This document shows, piece after piece, positions 46,294 through 55,202 of a stretch of 64,000 nucleotides of DNA. The notes beneath the pieces are model-generated. The model did no database searches and had not been told where the DNA came from. It worked only from the letters and a program-made list of their open reading frames with translations. The stretch lies in NCBI GenBank assembly GCA_902635665.1, contig CACPOX010000001.1, forward strand, positions 1-64,000, read 5' to 3'. Numbering within the stretch: the first letter of the stretch is position 1; the number at the start of each line of letters is the position of its first letter. Source of the DNA: an uncultured Pelagibacteraceae bacterium. GTDB taxonomy: Bacteria > Pseudomonadota > Alphaproteobacteria > Pelagibacterales > Pelagibacteraceae. Both the position numbers and the translations under genes were made by a program.

Positions 46294-47069
46294 TTGTTTT
46301 TCCACTTAGGTTTTCTTTTTTCAAGAAAAGCTGAAATACCCTCTTTAGCGTCCATTGCCATCATGTTAAGTGTCATCATTTTACTTGTATAAGCGTAAGC
46401 TTTACTTAATGGCATTTCTAATTGTTTGTAAAACGCTTGCTTTCCAATTTTTATTGTTAAATTAGATTTAGAAGCAATTTTATTTGCTACTTTAAACACT
46501 TCATTGTTTAGTTTTGCTTTTGAAAAATTATCATTTATCAACCCTATTTCTTTTGCATGATTTGCATTGATAGGTTCTCCGGTTAACAGCATTTTCATCA
46601 TTGGTTTTCGACTTATCTTTCTACTGACGGCAACCATAGGTGTGCTACAAAATAAACCAATATTTACTCCTGGAGTAGCAAACATTGCATCTTTAGTGCT
46701 ATAAGCTAAATCACAACTTGCAACCAATTGACACCCGGCTGCGAATGCTGCTCCATGAACTTTAGCAATTACAGGTTTCCTACCTTCAACAATCTGGAGC
46801 ATTACTTTTGAACAAAGATTAAATAATTTTAAATATTTTTCTCTTTTTTTTAAACCTCTTACTTCTTTCAAATTGTGTCCTGCACTAAATCCTTTTCCAG
46901 CACCCTCTAATATTATGACTTTTACTTTTTTATCAGAATCTAGTTTTTTAAATGTTTTCAATAAATCAGAAAGGTTTTTAAATGATAAAGAATTATAAGT
47001 TTTTGGTTCATCGATAATAATTGATGAAATTTCTTTATTAATTTTTTTAATTTTTATATTGCTTGTCAT
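46290..47069 (-). CDS. Enoyl-CoA hydratase/isomerase family protein, ECHDC3-like
   Basis: 259 residues, crotonase fold. The oxyanion-hole regions are GKGFSAGHNLKEVRGL and AAFAAGCQLVASCDLAYS, and the stretch FATPGVNIGLFCSTP is characteristic of ECHDC3 and its bacterial relatives, whose substrate is not known. In this context it might act on acryloyl-CoA or a CoA ester of an osmolyte product. Adjoins the PhyH-type gene with no gap. Confidence 0.85.
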   Translation of the reverse strand: MTSNIKIKKINKEISSIIIDEPKTYNSLSFKNLSDLLKTFKKLDSDKKVKVIILEGAGKGFSAGHNLKEVRGLKKREKYLKLFNLCSKVMLQIVEGRKPVIAKVHGAAFAAGCQLVASCDLAYSTKDAMFATPGVNIGLFCSTPMVAVSRKISRKPMMKMLLTGEPINANHAKEIGLINDNFSKAKLNNEVFKVANKIASKSNLTIKIGKQAFYKQLEMPLSKAYAYTSKMMTLNMMAMDAKEGISAFLEKRKPKWKNK

Positions 47070-47921
47070 TTAATCAGTTAATCCATCGGATCTGGCCTGA
47101 TTTCTTTCTATATGAATTGGTAAAACTTTGCCATAAATAGCTTTGGAATGTTCTGGTGTATTTACTCTCCATGGATCTAAAACATAAGCAGGAATACACA
47201 TATATCTTGATTTTTGGCCTTCAACTTTTGTTACTCTATGCAAAGTAAATCTTCCTTTAAATATTTGTAAATCTCCTGGCTCTAACTTCAATTGTCTTAC
47301 TCTAGTTCTATCACCTGCTATAACTTTTTTAACTTCTTCGAAATTTTCATTTCCAGGTTCTCTAATATTTGGACAGTACTCAAATACACCACCCTTCTCA
47401 GGTTTTTGTATCATTAAACTAAGTGTAAATTCACAACTATCAAAATGCCATGGTAGCACTCCATCTGGTTTCATAACATTATACGCATGACATGCTAAAG
47501 GATCAGCCCATCTGTAAATAGGTGAAACACCTAAACAAGCAGATACAAATTTTAAAATTTCCTCTGTTTCGTAAAGATATTTCATCTCTGAATCTTTTGG
47601 AAAACAATCTGAATTTAAATATCCATTGTATCTATTCATAAAAGTTCTTTTTGGATGATCTTTTGGTAATGAGGGATCGTCCTTTGCATACAAGTAAGCA
47701 TTAATACTTTCTTTAGACATATAAACTTCGTCTAATTGTTTTTCTAACTCAGAATTCATTACTTTAAGTGATTTAGGTAAAATAAAATTTGGAATTGTTG
47801 AGCAACTATATTGATCAAGTTCTTCTTTACATTTTTTAACTAGATTTTGAATTATTGGTGAATTTAATTCATGTATTGGATATTTTTCTAAATCTACAAT
47901 AGTTTTAAGTCTATCGTTCAT
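47070..47921 (-). CDS. PhyH-like Fe(II)/2-oxoglutarate dioxygenase
   Basis: 283 residues. Double-stranded beta-helix with iron ligands His159 and Asp161 (PWHFDSCEF) and the distal His228 with Arg239 (LHRVTKVEGQKSR). Oxidises a small organic substrate, releasing succinate and CO2. Six bases after the nucleotidyltransferase gene. Substrate unknown; it may hydroxylate a betaine or an amine in this operon. Confidence 0.8.
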   Translation of the reverse strand: MNDRLKTIVDLEKYPIHELNSPIIQNLVKKCKEELDQYSCSTIPNFILPKSLKVMNSELEKQLDEVYMSKESINAYLYAKDDPSLPKDHPKRTFMNRYNGYLNSDCFPKDSEMKYLYETEEILKFVSACLGVSPIYRWADPLACHAYNVMKPDGVLPWHFDSCEFTLSLMIQKPEKGGVFEYCPNIREPGNENFEEVKKVIAGDRTRVRQLKLEPGDLQIFKGRFTLHRVTKVEGQKSRYMCIPAYVLDPWRVNTPEHSKAIYGKVLPIHIERNQARSDGLTD

Positions 47922-47927
47922 TTAATT

Positions 47928-48302
47928 TTATTCTAACTTTCCCTCTTCTCTCATTTTTGCTCTTATTTTAGTAGCTGATATTTTTTGAGTTTCTTCGTCC
48001 AAAACTATTTCCTCAATTTTATATCCAACACCCCTACCATAACAAATATTTGTAATATTTGGCACTAACATTATTTTAAATTGCCCTTCAAATTCAGGAT
48101 TTAATCTGTCTTCAATATTTTTTTTTACTGTATCAAAATCAAAAGGATTATCATCTACACCTTGTACATCTCTAATTTGAATACAAACTTGTCCAGTTTT
48201 TTTAATAATTTCTTTAAACAAAGTATAATGTCCATCGTGAAAAGGTTGCCATCTTCCTAGCATTTGTGCTGTTGGTTTTTTGTTATCCCATTGGTGTGTC
48301 AT
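47928..48302 (-). CDS. Short HxGH nucleotidyltransferase (cytidylyl/adenylyl-transferase fold)
   Basis: 124 residues from the ATG at 48302, which overlaps the kinase stop as ATGA; an in-frame start 11 codons upstream would run deep into the kinase and is less likely. GRWQPFHDGHYTLF (HxGH) and ISATKIRAKM (ISxTxxR) are the nucleotidyltransferase motifs. It joins a nucleotide to a phosphate acceptor. Very short for the fold, like GlyC-terminal-type CTP transferases. With the kinase upstream it may activate an alcohol by phosphorylation then nucleotidylation. Confidence 0.75.
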   Translation of the reverse strand: MTHQWDNKKPTAQMLGRWQPFHDGHYTLFKEIIKKTGQVCIQIRDVQGVDDNPFDFDTVKKNIEDRLNPEFEGQFKIMLVPNITNICYGRGVGYKIEEIVLDEETQKISATKIRAKMREEGKLE

Positions 48303-48709
48303 TTTTTTATCTCCTCTATTATTTTTGGTGCCCAATTTTTTGCATCCTGAGTTGTTACATGAAAATCAAAATTCTTAGGATTAACAAACATTTGATTAGT
48401 GTCTTTAAATCTTCCTTCTTTAATTGTATCAACCCACACTCTAAAATCTGCCGGAAACAAGCTTCTTGCTTTAGGAGTTGGTGCAATAAAATCAGCAATT
48501 ACATAATGACCTTCTGCTTTTAATTTTAAAGCTGCTTCAGCCATTCTTTTTGCTTGTCTTACCCTTCCTTCTTCTGAAAAATCCCAATCGTTTGCTGCTT
48601 TTCTTACCTCATCTGCATTTAATCTTTTTGCATTTAAGTGTGGTGCAATTTCATTTGCTAGAGTTGTTTTACCAGCTCCAGGTAAACCCATTACTAAAAT
48701 AATTTTCAT
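48299..48709 (-). CDS. Short P-loop kinase, APS-kinase-like
   Basis: 136 residues (APS kinases have about 200). P-loop GLPGAGKTTLA, NADEVRKAANDW (APS kinases have DGDNxR), FIAPTPKARSLF (like FISPxxxxR) and a C-terminal DTNQMFVNP region. Lineages like this lack sulfate assimilation, so an APS substrate is doubtful; a small alcohol or other metabolite is likelier. Overlaps the DddP-like gene by one base and the nucleotidyltransferase by four. Confidence 0.75.
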   Translation of the reverse strand: MKIILVMGLPGAGKTTLANEIAPHLNAKRLNADEVRKAANDWDFSEEGRVRQAKRMAEAALKLKAEGHYVIADFIAPTPKARSLFPADFRVWVDTIKEGRFKDTNQMFVNPKNFDFHVTTQDAKNWAPKIIEEIKK

Positions 48710-49944
48710 TAAATATCTTCTAACGGATGATGGGACATCAATTCAAGTCCATTTTCACCTACAAGGTACTGTTGTTCAAGTTTTACGCCTTCTCTACCAC
48801 CAACTTTACCAATATAACTCTCAAGTGTGATTGTCATGTTCTTCTCAAAAGCTCCACCTTCTTCTCCACCATCAGTTGGATATCTTATTTGAGGCCACTC
48901 ATCACATAAACCAATTCCATGAACCATACATGAATACCTATTTCCATAATATTCATCAGGCAAAACCCAAGATTTTTTTATAAATTCTTTAAAACTCATT
49001 CCTGGTTTTATTAATCTAAAATTATGATCAATTTGATTTCTAGCCATTGAATATAGTTTTTTTTGCTCATCATTAAATTTATGTCCAACTACAAAGGTCC
49101 TTGATATGTCAGCACAGTATCCATAGGGACCAACCATATCTGTATCAAAAGCAACAATTTCTCCCTGTTGCATAACTTTATTACTACTCTCTTGCATCCA
49201 TGGATTTGTTCTTTCACCAGAAGATAAAATCCTACACTCAATCCACTCACCTCCATTTTCAATATTCGTTTTATGTAAAATTGACCACAATTCATCTTCA
49301 GTCATTCCTGGTTTAAGATCTGATCTCATTTTTGATACACCTTTTTCTGCAACTTCTATTGCTGCTTTCATACAAGTCAATTCATCAGACGATTTTATTA
49401 CCCTAGCTTGTTCTAAAATCAATTTTGCATCTACAACTTCAATACCTTCATTATTTAAAGCTGTAACCGCAGGTCCATTTAGAACATCGATTGCAATTTT
49501 TTTTGATTTAAAATAATTGTTTGATAAATCTTTAACTTCATTTATCCATTTTGATAATTGTAAATTTGCTTGATCTCCATTGCTAAAATAATCCCATGTG
49601 ATTGAAGGTCTTATTTCGTCAATTAGATTTAAATGCTTTGATAATATTTCACAATTAAAATACTCATAAAGAATTGTTGGTCCATTAACTGGAACAAAAC
49701 AATATCTTGTTAAATTATGCATATTATAGACACTCATGTTGACTGTATCTAAAGCATAACGAACATTCACTGGATCAAACAAAATACAAGCTTCTAAATT
49801 ATTTTTTATTAATTCATTTCTAACCCTATCTAAACGATATGATCTTAATTTATCAAAATCAATCTCGTCTTCTCTTAATCTTTTTTTGGTAATAAAATTT
49901 TGTCTTGGTTTTATCTCAGGAGCTATTTTTCTACTAAACCTCAT
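48709..49944 (-). CDS. DddP-like M24-family protein, candidate DMSP lyase
   Basis: 411 residues; creatinase-type N-terminal domain (to about 180) and pita-bread M24 catalytic domain. Metal ligands Asp267, Asp269, Asp279 (FDTDMVGPYGYCAD), His342, Glu375 and Glu390 all present. Tyr337 and Asp348 sit five before and six after the His, which are the spacings of the catalytic Tyr366 and Asp377 described for Ruegeria DddP (from memory). DMSP would be split to DMS and acrylate. A proline or creatine-type hydrolase remains an alternative. Four-base overlap with the methyltransferase. Confidence 0.72.
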   Translation of the reverse strand: MRFSRKIAPEIKPRQNFITKKRLREDEIDFDKLRSYRLDRVRNELIKNNLEACILFDPVNVRYALDTVNMSVYNMHNLTRYCFVPVNGPTILYEYFNCEILSKHLNLIDEIRPSITWDYFSNGDQANLQLSKWINEVKDLSNNYFKSKKIAIDVLNGPAVTALNNEGIEVVDAKLILEQARVIKSSDELTCMKAAIEVAEKGVSKMRSDLKPGMTEDELWSILHKTNIENGGEWIECRILSSGERTNPWMQESSNKVMQQGEIVAFDTDMVGPYGYCADISRTFVVGHKFNDEQKKLYSMARNQIDHNFRLIKPGMSFKEFIKKSWVLPDEYYGNRYSCMVHGIGLCDEWPQIRYPTDGGEEGGAFEKNMTITLESYIGKVGGREGVKLEQQYLVGENGLELMSHHPLEDI

Positions 49945-50567
49945 AATACCCTATACAACCCTAACCATGCGTTAACATCTTTGCTTGCAATATAGTCAGA
50001 TTTAAAAAATTCTACTTCTTCCCACTTCTTGCTATCTTTCAGTATATCAATTTTTTTATCAAAACCATACTCTTCATGAATTCCTTCATTAATTGTGAAA
50101 CAAATTAAACCTCCTGGTTTTGTGATTCTTATAAATTCATCTAATGCATTTGGTTTTACATGCCCAAAAGTAAATGTTCCAACACACATAACTCCACCAT
50201 AAAAGTTATTCTCAACTTCTATTTTTTTATTTAAATCAACCTTTACTAATTTTTGATAAAGATCTTTTGGTACAGTATCTAATAAAGTTTGAGACAAATC
50301 AGCTCCATGAAAATTTTTAAAACTATATTTTTTAAGCTCCAATCCAACTAAACCTGTTCCACATCCAGCATCAAAAATTAAAGTATCTTTATTTTTCTCA
50401 TATTTGTTAAATGTTTCCGCGGTTTCTTTAGGTCCTGTGTAGTTCCAATCAACCATGTCTTTATTGTATTTATCTTTGTCTCCCCACTCATCGTAGTACT
50501 TCATAACTTCATCAGTAGTTTTAAGCTTATAAATTGGAATTTTGTTTCCTACGTCTTTTTGAGCCAT
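49941..50567 (-). CDS. Class I SAM-dependent methyltransferase
   Basis: 208 residues, Rossmann fold with motif I LIFDAGCGTGLVGLEL, acidic end of strand 2 (HGADLSQTLL), and the post-motif ITKPGGLICFTINEG. The N-terminal EVMKYYDEWGDKDKYNKD is typical of the METTL27/WBSCR27-like subgroup. Substrate unknown; possible role in methyl transfer to or from osmolytes. Coupled by overlap to both neighbours. Confidence 0.82.
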   Translation of the reverse strand: MAQKDVGNKIPIYKLKTTDEVMKYYDEWGDKDKYNKDMVDWNYTGPKETAETFNKYEKNKDTLIFDAGCGTGLVGLELKKYSFKNFHGADLSQTLLDTVPKDLYQKLVKVDLNKKIEVENNFYGGVMCVGTFTFGHVKPNALDEFIRITKPGGLICFTINEGIHEEYGFDKKIDILKDSKKWEEVEFFKSDYIASKDVNAWLGLYRVL

Positions 50568-52972
50568 TAGCTTCTCATTTTTTCACCACTTGGATCATAA
50601 AGTGGTTCTTTAATAATTGAACAATTAAATAAATCTCCATTTATCTCTACTTGAATTTTATTTTCAGAATTAATGTTTTTTTGATCAACAAAAGTAAACG
50701 CTACACTTTTATTTACAAAATGAGCAAAACCACCTGAGGTTACATATCCAATACTTTGATCTCCATTCATAACAGCTTCATTATTTGTTACATCAATATC
50801 ATTTGTTTCAACAATTAATGGTATAAGTTTATTTGAAGAATTTTCATTTTGTGCATTTTCTTTACCGATAAACTCTTTATCCCAATTTATAAATGCATCT
50901 AAACCTGTCTCTTTTGCTGTAAAATCTGGTCTATAATCTAAAGTCCAGGCTCCCCAATTTTTCTCTAACCTCATTGACATTAATGCTCTTCCGCCAAAAG
51001 GTTTTATATTAAATTCTTTTCCAGCTTCCATTAATTCTTCATAAAGTTTTAATTGATAGTGAGGTGCTACATAAATTTCATAACCCAGTTCACCTGTAAA
51101 TGAAATTCTATTTATTATTGCTGGAACTCCCCCAACAAACATTCTTCTAGAATCTCTAAATTTAAATTTTTCATTTGAAACATCGTCTCTTACGATTTTT
51201 TCTAAAACTTTCCTTGAGTTAGGTCCTGCGATAGACAAACCATGATACTCATCAGATCTATTAGAATAACTTAAATTAAATTTATCTAAATGACTCTCGA
51301 ACCAACGTCTGTGCATTTCTTGAGCAGCTCCAGACCCAAACACCATGAATTCATTTTCATCTAAACAAGCCACAGTTAAATCACCACATAACTTTCCTCT
51401 ATATGACAGCATAGGAGATAAAGATATTCTCCCTGGTTTTGGAAGTCTTCCAGCCATTATGTGATCTAAAAATTTTCTAGCATCAGGACCTTTGAATTCA
51501 TGTTTTGAAAAGTTGGCAACTTCGATTAAACCAACATTTTCTCTTACATTAATAACTTCTTTTGAAACATAGTCATGTGATCTTGATCTTTTAATAGTAG
51601 GCTCTTCATGAGCATCTTCTTTATTGTTTGCAAACCACAAAACATTTTCTAATCCAAAGCTATCTCCCATAACAGCACCTTGATTTACAAAACGATCATA
51701 CAGCGCAGTAGTTTTTTGTTTTCTTCCCTTTGGCAAAGTTTCGTTTGGAAAAGTCATAATAAATCTTCGCTCATAATTTTCTGAGGATTTTATTGTTCCA
51801 TATTGAGGTGATGCATAATCTCCAAATCTTGCAACATCCATTGCCCAAACATCTATTGATGGTTCTCCATCAATAATCCATTCTGCTATACACTTTCCAA
51901 CACCACCACCTTGGCAAAATCCAGCCATAACACCAACAGCAACCCAATAATTTCTCATTCCTGGCACTGGACCAATAAGAGGACTTCCGTCTGGACCAAA
52001 AGTAAAAGGTCCATTAACTATATTTTTTATTCCTGCCCGCTCTAATGCTGGCATTCTCTCAAAACCAATTGCTAATCTATCTTCAATATTATCTAACTTT
52101 GGCTCAAGCAACTCGTGACCAAAATTCATTGGTGTACCCTCTACTTTCCAAGGAGTTGACTTTGGTTCATAGGTTCCAAGCAACATTCCTTTTCCTTCTT
52201 GTCTAAAATAAATATTTCCCTCAAAATCTGTACCAATAGGTAATCTTTGATCACCCATTGCTTCGATTTCAGGAATAGGTTCAGTGATTAAATAATGATG
52301 CTCCATTGGTTGCACAGGAAGATTTAATCCAGCTAATTGCCCGACTTCTCTTGCCCAAAGTCCTCCTGCATTAATTACTATTTCAGCATTTATATTTCCT
52401 TTGTCGGTAAATACTTCCCATGACCCATCTTTTTTTTGTTTAGTATCTTTAACTACTGTATGGGTATAATACTTGCCTCCATGAACTTTTGCAGCTTTTG
52501 CAAAAGCATAAGTAACTCCTGATGGATCAACTTCACCATCAATTGGATCCCATAATGCAAGTAAGTATCTAGACGGATCAATTAATGGGTGTTTCTTTTT
52601 TACTTCTTCAAGAGAAATAAATTCTTGATCAAGCCCCATATATCTTGCTTTTGATCTTTCTCTTTTTAAATAATCAGCCCACACTTCATTGGATGCTAAA
52701 TAAAATCCTCCACTGGGTTTAAAGCCAACAGAATGACCAGACTCTTTTTCTATCTCTTTATACAGGCCAATCGTGTAAGCCATCATCCTAGAAATATTCG
52801 GATCAGATGAAATTACATGAACATTCCCTGCTGCATGCCAAGATGAACCAGAAGTAAGCTCATTTCTTTCAAGCAAGATACAATCCTTTAATCCAAATTT
52901 AGATAAATGATAAAGAATAGAGCACCCTACTACACCGCCTCCTATGATTACTACTTTCGCATGCTTTTCCAT
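50567..52972 (-). CDS. Dimethylglycine/sarcosine dehydrogenase-type flavoprotein (copy 2)
   Basis: 801 residues with the same domain order as copy 1: FAD loop VVIIGGGVVGCSILYHLSKF, His46 in SGSSWHAAGN for covalent flavin, FAO_M, GcvT and GcvT C-terminal domains. It takes dimethylglycine from the BHMT step encoded just before it, moves the methyl as formaldehyde to THF and passes electrons to ETF. One-base overlap with the BHMT gene. Context strongly favours dimethylglycine as substrate. Confidence 0.88.
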   Translation of the reverse strand: MEKHAKVVIIGGGVVGCSILYHLSKFGLKDCILLERNELTSGSSWHAAGNVHVISSDPNISRMMAYTIGLYKEIEKESGHSVGFKPSGGFYLASNEVWADYLKRERSKARYMGLDQEFISLEEVKKKHPLIDPSRYLLALWDPIDGEVDPSGVTYAFAKAAKVHGGKYYTHTVVKDTKQKKDGSWEVFTDKGNINAEIVINAGGLWAREVGQLAGLNLPVQPMEHHYLITEPIPEIEAMGDQRLPIGTDFEGNIYFRQEGKGMLLGTYEPKSTPWKVEGTPMNFGHELLEPKLDNIEDRLAIGFERMPALERAGIKNIVNGPFTFGPDGSPLIGPVPGMRNYWVAVGVMAGFCQGGGVGKCIAEWIIDGEPSIDVWAMDVARFGDYASPQYGTIKSSENYERRFIMTFPNETLPKGRKQKTTALYDRFVNQGAVMGDSFGLENVLWFANNKEDAHEEPTIKRSRSHDYVSKEVINVRENVGLIEVANFSKHEFKGPDARKFLDHIMAGRLPKPGRISLSPMLSYRGKLCGDLTVACLDENEFMVFGSGAAQEMHRRWFESHLDKFNLSYSNRSDEYHGLSIAGPNSRKVLEKIVRDDVSNEKFKFRDSRRMFVGGVPAIINRISFTGELGYEIYVAPHYQLKLYEELMEAGKEFNIKPFGGRALMSMRLEKNWGAWTLDYRPDFTAKETGLDAFINWDKEFIGKENAQNENSSNKLIPLIVETNDIDVTNNEAVMNGDQSIGYVTSGGFAHFVNKSVAFTFVDQKNINSENKIQVEINGDLFNCSIIKEPLYDPSGEKMRS

Positions 52973-54012
52973 TAGTATTTAATTTCCTTGTTTACTTTTT
53001 TTAGAGATTTATCTGTACCATGATGGAAATGTTTGCTCATATCAGGCATATATTTCATTGAAATTGGTTTTTTTCCAATTGCAACTGACATTTCTCTTAC
53101 GTGATGTGCTTCTGCTCCACAACATATGCCAATAAAGTTTATTTTGTTCTGAACACAATCTTTTGCAAACTCTGCCATTTCAAATCTGTTACAAAACAAA
53201 TTATCTAAAGCTACTGGGAATGCATTTCCTCCTGGAATACAATTGCAACCATGATCAGTTATATTTAGAAAACCAGGTTCTTCCTCTGTTGTTCTGTATG
53301 GTACTGGAAGTCCAGCAACGTGACATGAAACTTTTTCTCTAACTTTTTTTAATAGTTTCATTGTCATTTCAGGTCCTCGATAACAATTTAAACCAACTAC
53401 ATCTGCACCTAAATCTTCCATCATTTTGCAAGCATCTTCAGCAGTGTGGCCTTCTCTAGTTTTGTCCCCTCTAGGAATTGCAAAATTACAAACTGCAATA
53501 AGTCCAGCATCTTTAATTGCTTTTAATGCTATCTTCATTTCTTCAGTCCAATTTATTGTTTCTGCAATTACAAAATCAACACCAGCTTCTTTCGCCCAAG
53601 CTATCTGTTCTTCATACATTTGTTGACATTGTTTATGAGTATTAGCATCACCAGGATCAAATACGTTTGTATTAGCTACATCTCCACAAACCATTAAATC
53701 TAAATCTTTAAATTCATTCGCAGCATCTTTCGCTATCTTAAGAGCATTTTTTTGGAGTGGCTCTAACATATCTTCTTTGCCAATAATTCTCAGTTTTTCT
53801 CTATGACCATAATAAGTAAATGCTTGAACAACATCTGATCCAGCTCTAATAAATTCTCTATGTAACTGAGTTACTACCTCAGGATGTTCTAAAACTACTT
53901 CTGGAACAAATGGACCTGCTGAAAGATAACCTCTTCTTTCCATTGCAAAAAGATATCCTTCTGCACACATAATAGGTCCTTCATTTAATCTAGTAATAAG
54001 ATCTTTTTTCAT
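52972..54012 (-). CDS. bhmT: Betaine-homocysteine S-methyltransferase
   Basis: Moves a methyl from glycine betaine (or a sulfonium) to homocysteine, giving methionine and dimethylglycine. 346 residues, barrel with zinc cysteines in GLNCYRGPEM and GICCGAEAHHVREM. The N-terminal MCAEGYLFAMERRGY fits the family. Eleven bases after the Rieske gene. No riboswitch has room in that gap, unlike the SAM-V elements reported before bhmT in Pelagibacter. Confidence 0.88.
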   Translation of the reverse strand: MKKDLITRLNEGPIMCAEGYLFAMERRGYLSAGPFVPEVVLEHPEVVTQLHREFIRAGSDVVQAFTYYGHREKLRIIGKEDMLEPLQKNALKIAKDAANEFKDLDLMVCGDVANTNVFDPGDANTHKQCQQMYEEQIAWAKEAGVDFVIAETINWTEEMKIALKAIKDAGLIAVCNFAIPRGDKTREGHTAEDACKMMEDLGADVVGLNCYRGPEMTMKLLKKVREKVSCHVAGLPVPYRTTEEEPGFLNITDHGCNCIPGGNAFPVALDNLFCNRFEMAEFAKDCVQNKINFIGICCGAEAHHVREMSVAIGKKPISMKYMPDMSKHFHHGTDKSLKKVNKEIKY

Positions 54013-54023
54013 AATTTATCCTT

Positions 54024-55202
54024 TCATTTCATTATATTGTTTGCAACCCATTTGTGGAAATGATGGGTGGGATTATCCATCACAGGTGAAAAGTTTCCCC
54101 CATTATAAGATGGTGATTTTCTCCCATCTTGCATTCCCTCAATTATATTTAAATCTTCACTTTGAACTCCTTTCCAAAGTTCAAAGTTTTGTTTTCTAAG
54201 TGATTTAAATTTTTTCGAATTTGCCGCTTCGTTACCAACATAAAAAATTTCCATATGTTCTTTTGTATATTGATTATTTACCGGTTCTAACCAGAAGGCG
54301 TAAAAATGGTCTTTATGAATTCCAAGCATTACATTTGGGAAAAGAGCAACGTATTCGGCAATATGTTCTTGATCTTTTGGCCAGTTTGGGAATGTTGGAA
54401 ATTTTAAGTTACTTTTAAACCTTGGGTTATAAACCATAGTCCCTTGGCCTGCAAAACGATTGGGTAATCCTTGAATATGATAATGATCATCAATTTTTGA
54501 GTAAGAGTTTAATCCAGGATGAACCCAGGGTAGATGATAACTTTCACAATAATTTTCTATTGCAAATTTCCAATTACATTTAGCATTTAAATTAAAATAA
54601 CCATAATCTTTTGAATAAACAATTAAGTCTCTATCTTTTATCGGCCAGAATTTTTTCCATCTGTCACTTAAAGGTTTAATGTATTTTTCAAAATTGATTT
54701 CATTGTTGTTTAAATTTACAAAAATTAAATCTAACCAAACATGAGATCTAACTTCCTTAAGACCACTTTTTGATTTACTAAATTTATTACAATTATGTTT
54801 GTTCATCCCACCAATATGAGGTGTGGCTATTAACTTGCCGCTCATGTCATATGACCAAGAATGATAAGGGCATCTTATTACATTCTTAATTTTACATTTT
54901 TCTTGAAGAATCTTAAAACCTCGATGACTACAAACATTATGAAAAACTTTAATTTTATTATTTTTATCTCTCAATATAATTAATGGAATTCCTAGCAAAT
55001 CAAATGGTTTGGCGTCTCCAATATTTGGTAAGGAACTACCAACACCAATTACGACCCATTTATTTTCAAAAATTTTTTTCCTCTCAATAGATAAATAATC
55101 TGGATTGGTGTAACACTCATTTGGTAAGCCATGAGCTTTATGAATATTTTTGTTAACTACTTTTATTTTTTTTAAATCAACTATTTGAGATAACTTTTTC
55201 AT
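54024..55202 (-). CDS. Rieske non-haem iron oxygenase alpha subunit, betaine demethylase-like
   Basis: 392 residues. Rieske 2Fe-2S ligands Cys91, His93, Cys111, His114 (CSHRG, CPYHSW) and mononuclear iron ligands His223 and His228 (ESYHLPWVHPG) with Glu220 bridging. In this context it resembles GbcA, the glycine betaine or stachydrine demethylase, though the C-terminal part also fits other Rieske groups. No reductase partner is encoded in the window. First gene of the operon. Confidence 0.82.
   Translation of the reverse strand: MKKLSQIVDLKKIKVVNKNIHKAHGLPNECYTNPDYLSIERKKIFENKWVVIGVGSSLPNIGDAKPFDLLGIPLIILRDKNNKIKVFHNVCSHRGFKILQEKCKIKNVIRCPYHSWSYDMSGKLIATPHIGGMNKHNCNKFSKSKSGLKEVRSHVWLDLIFVNLNNNEINFEKYIKPLSDRWKKFWPIKDRDLIVYSKDYGYFNLNAKCNWKFAIENYCESYHLPWVHPGLNSYSKIDDHYHIQGLPNRFAGQGTMVYNPRFKSNLKFPTFPNWPKDQEHIAEYVALFPNVMLGIHKDHFYAFWLEPVNNQYTKEHMEIFYVGNEAANSKKFKSLRKQNFELWKGVQSEDLNIIEGMQDGRKSPSYNGGNFSPVMDNPTHHFHKWVANNIMK

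Noticed and set aside
48303..48335. Upstream start for the nucleotidyltransferase
   Set aside because: Would overlap the kinase by 37 bases; the ATG overlapping its stop as ATGA is the usual junction here.
48299..48709. Call as adenylylsulfate kinase cysC
   Set aside because: 136 residues, altered second motif (NADEVR) and no sulfate-assimilation genes nearby.
52972..54023. SAM-V or SAM-II riboswitch before bhmT, as reported in Pelagibacter
   Set aside because: Only 11 bases separate bhmT from the Rieske gene, so no room. I could not fit the motif upstream of the Rieske gene either.
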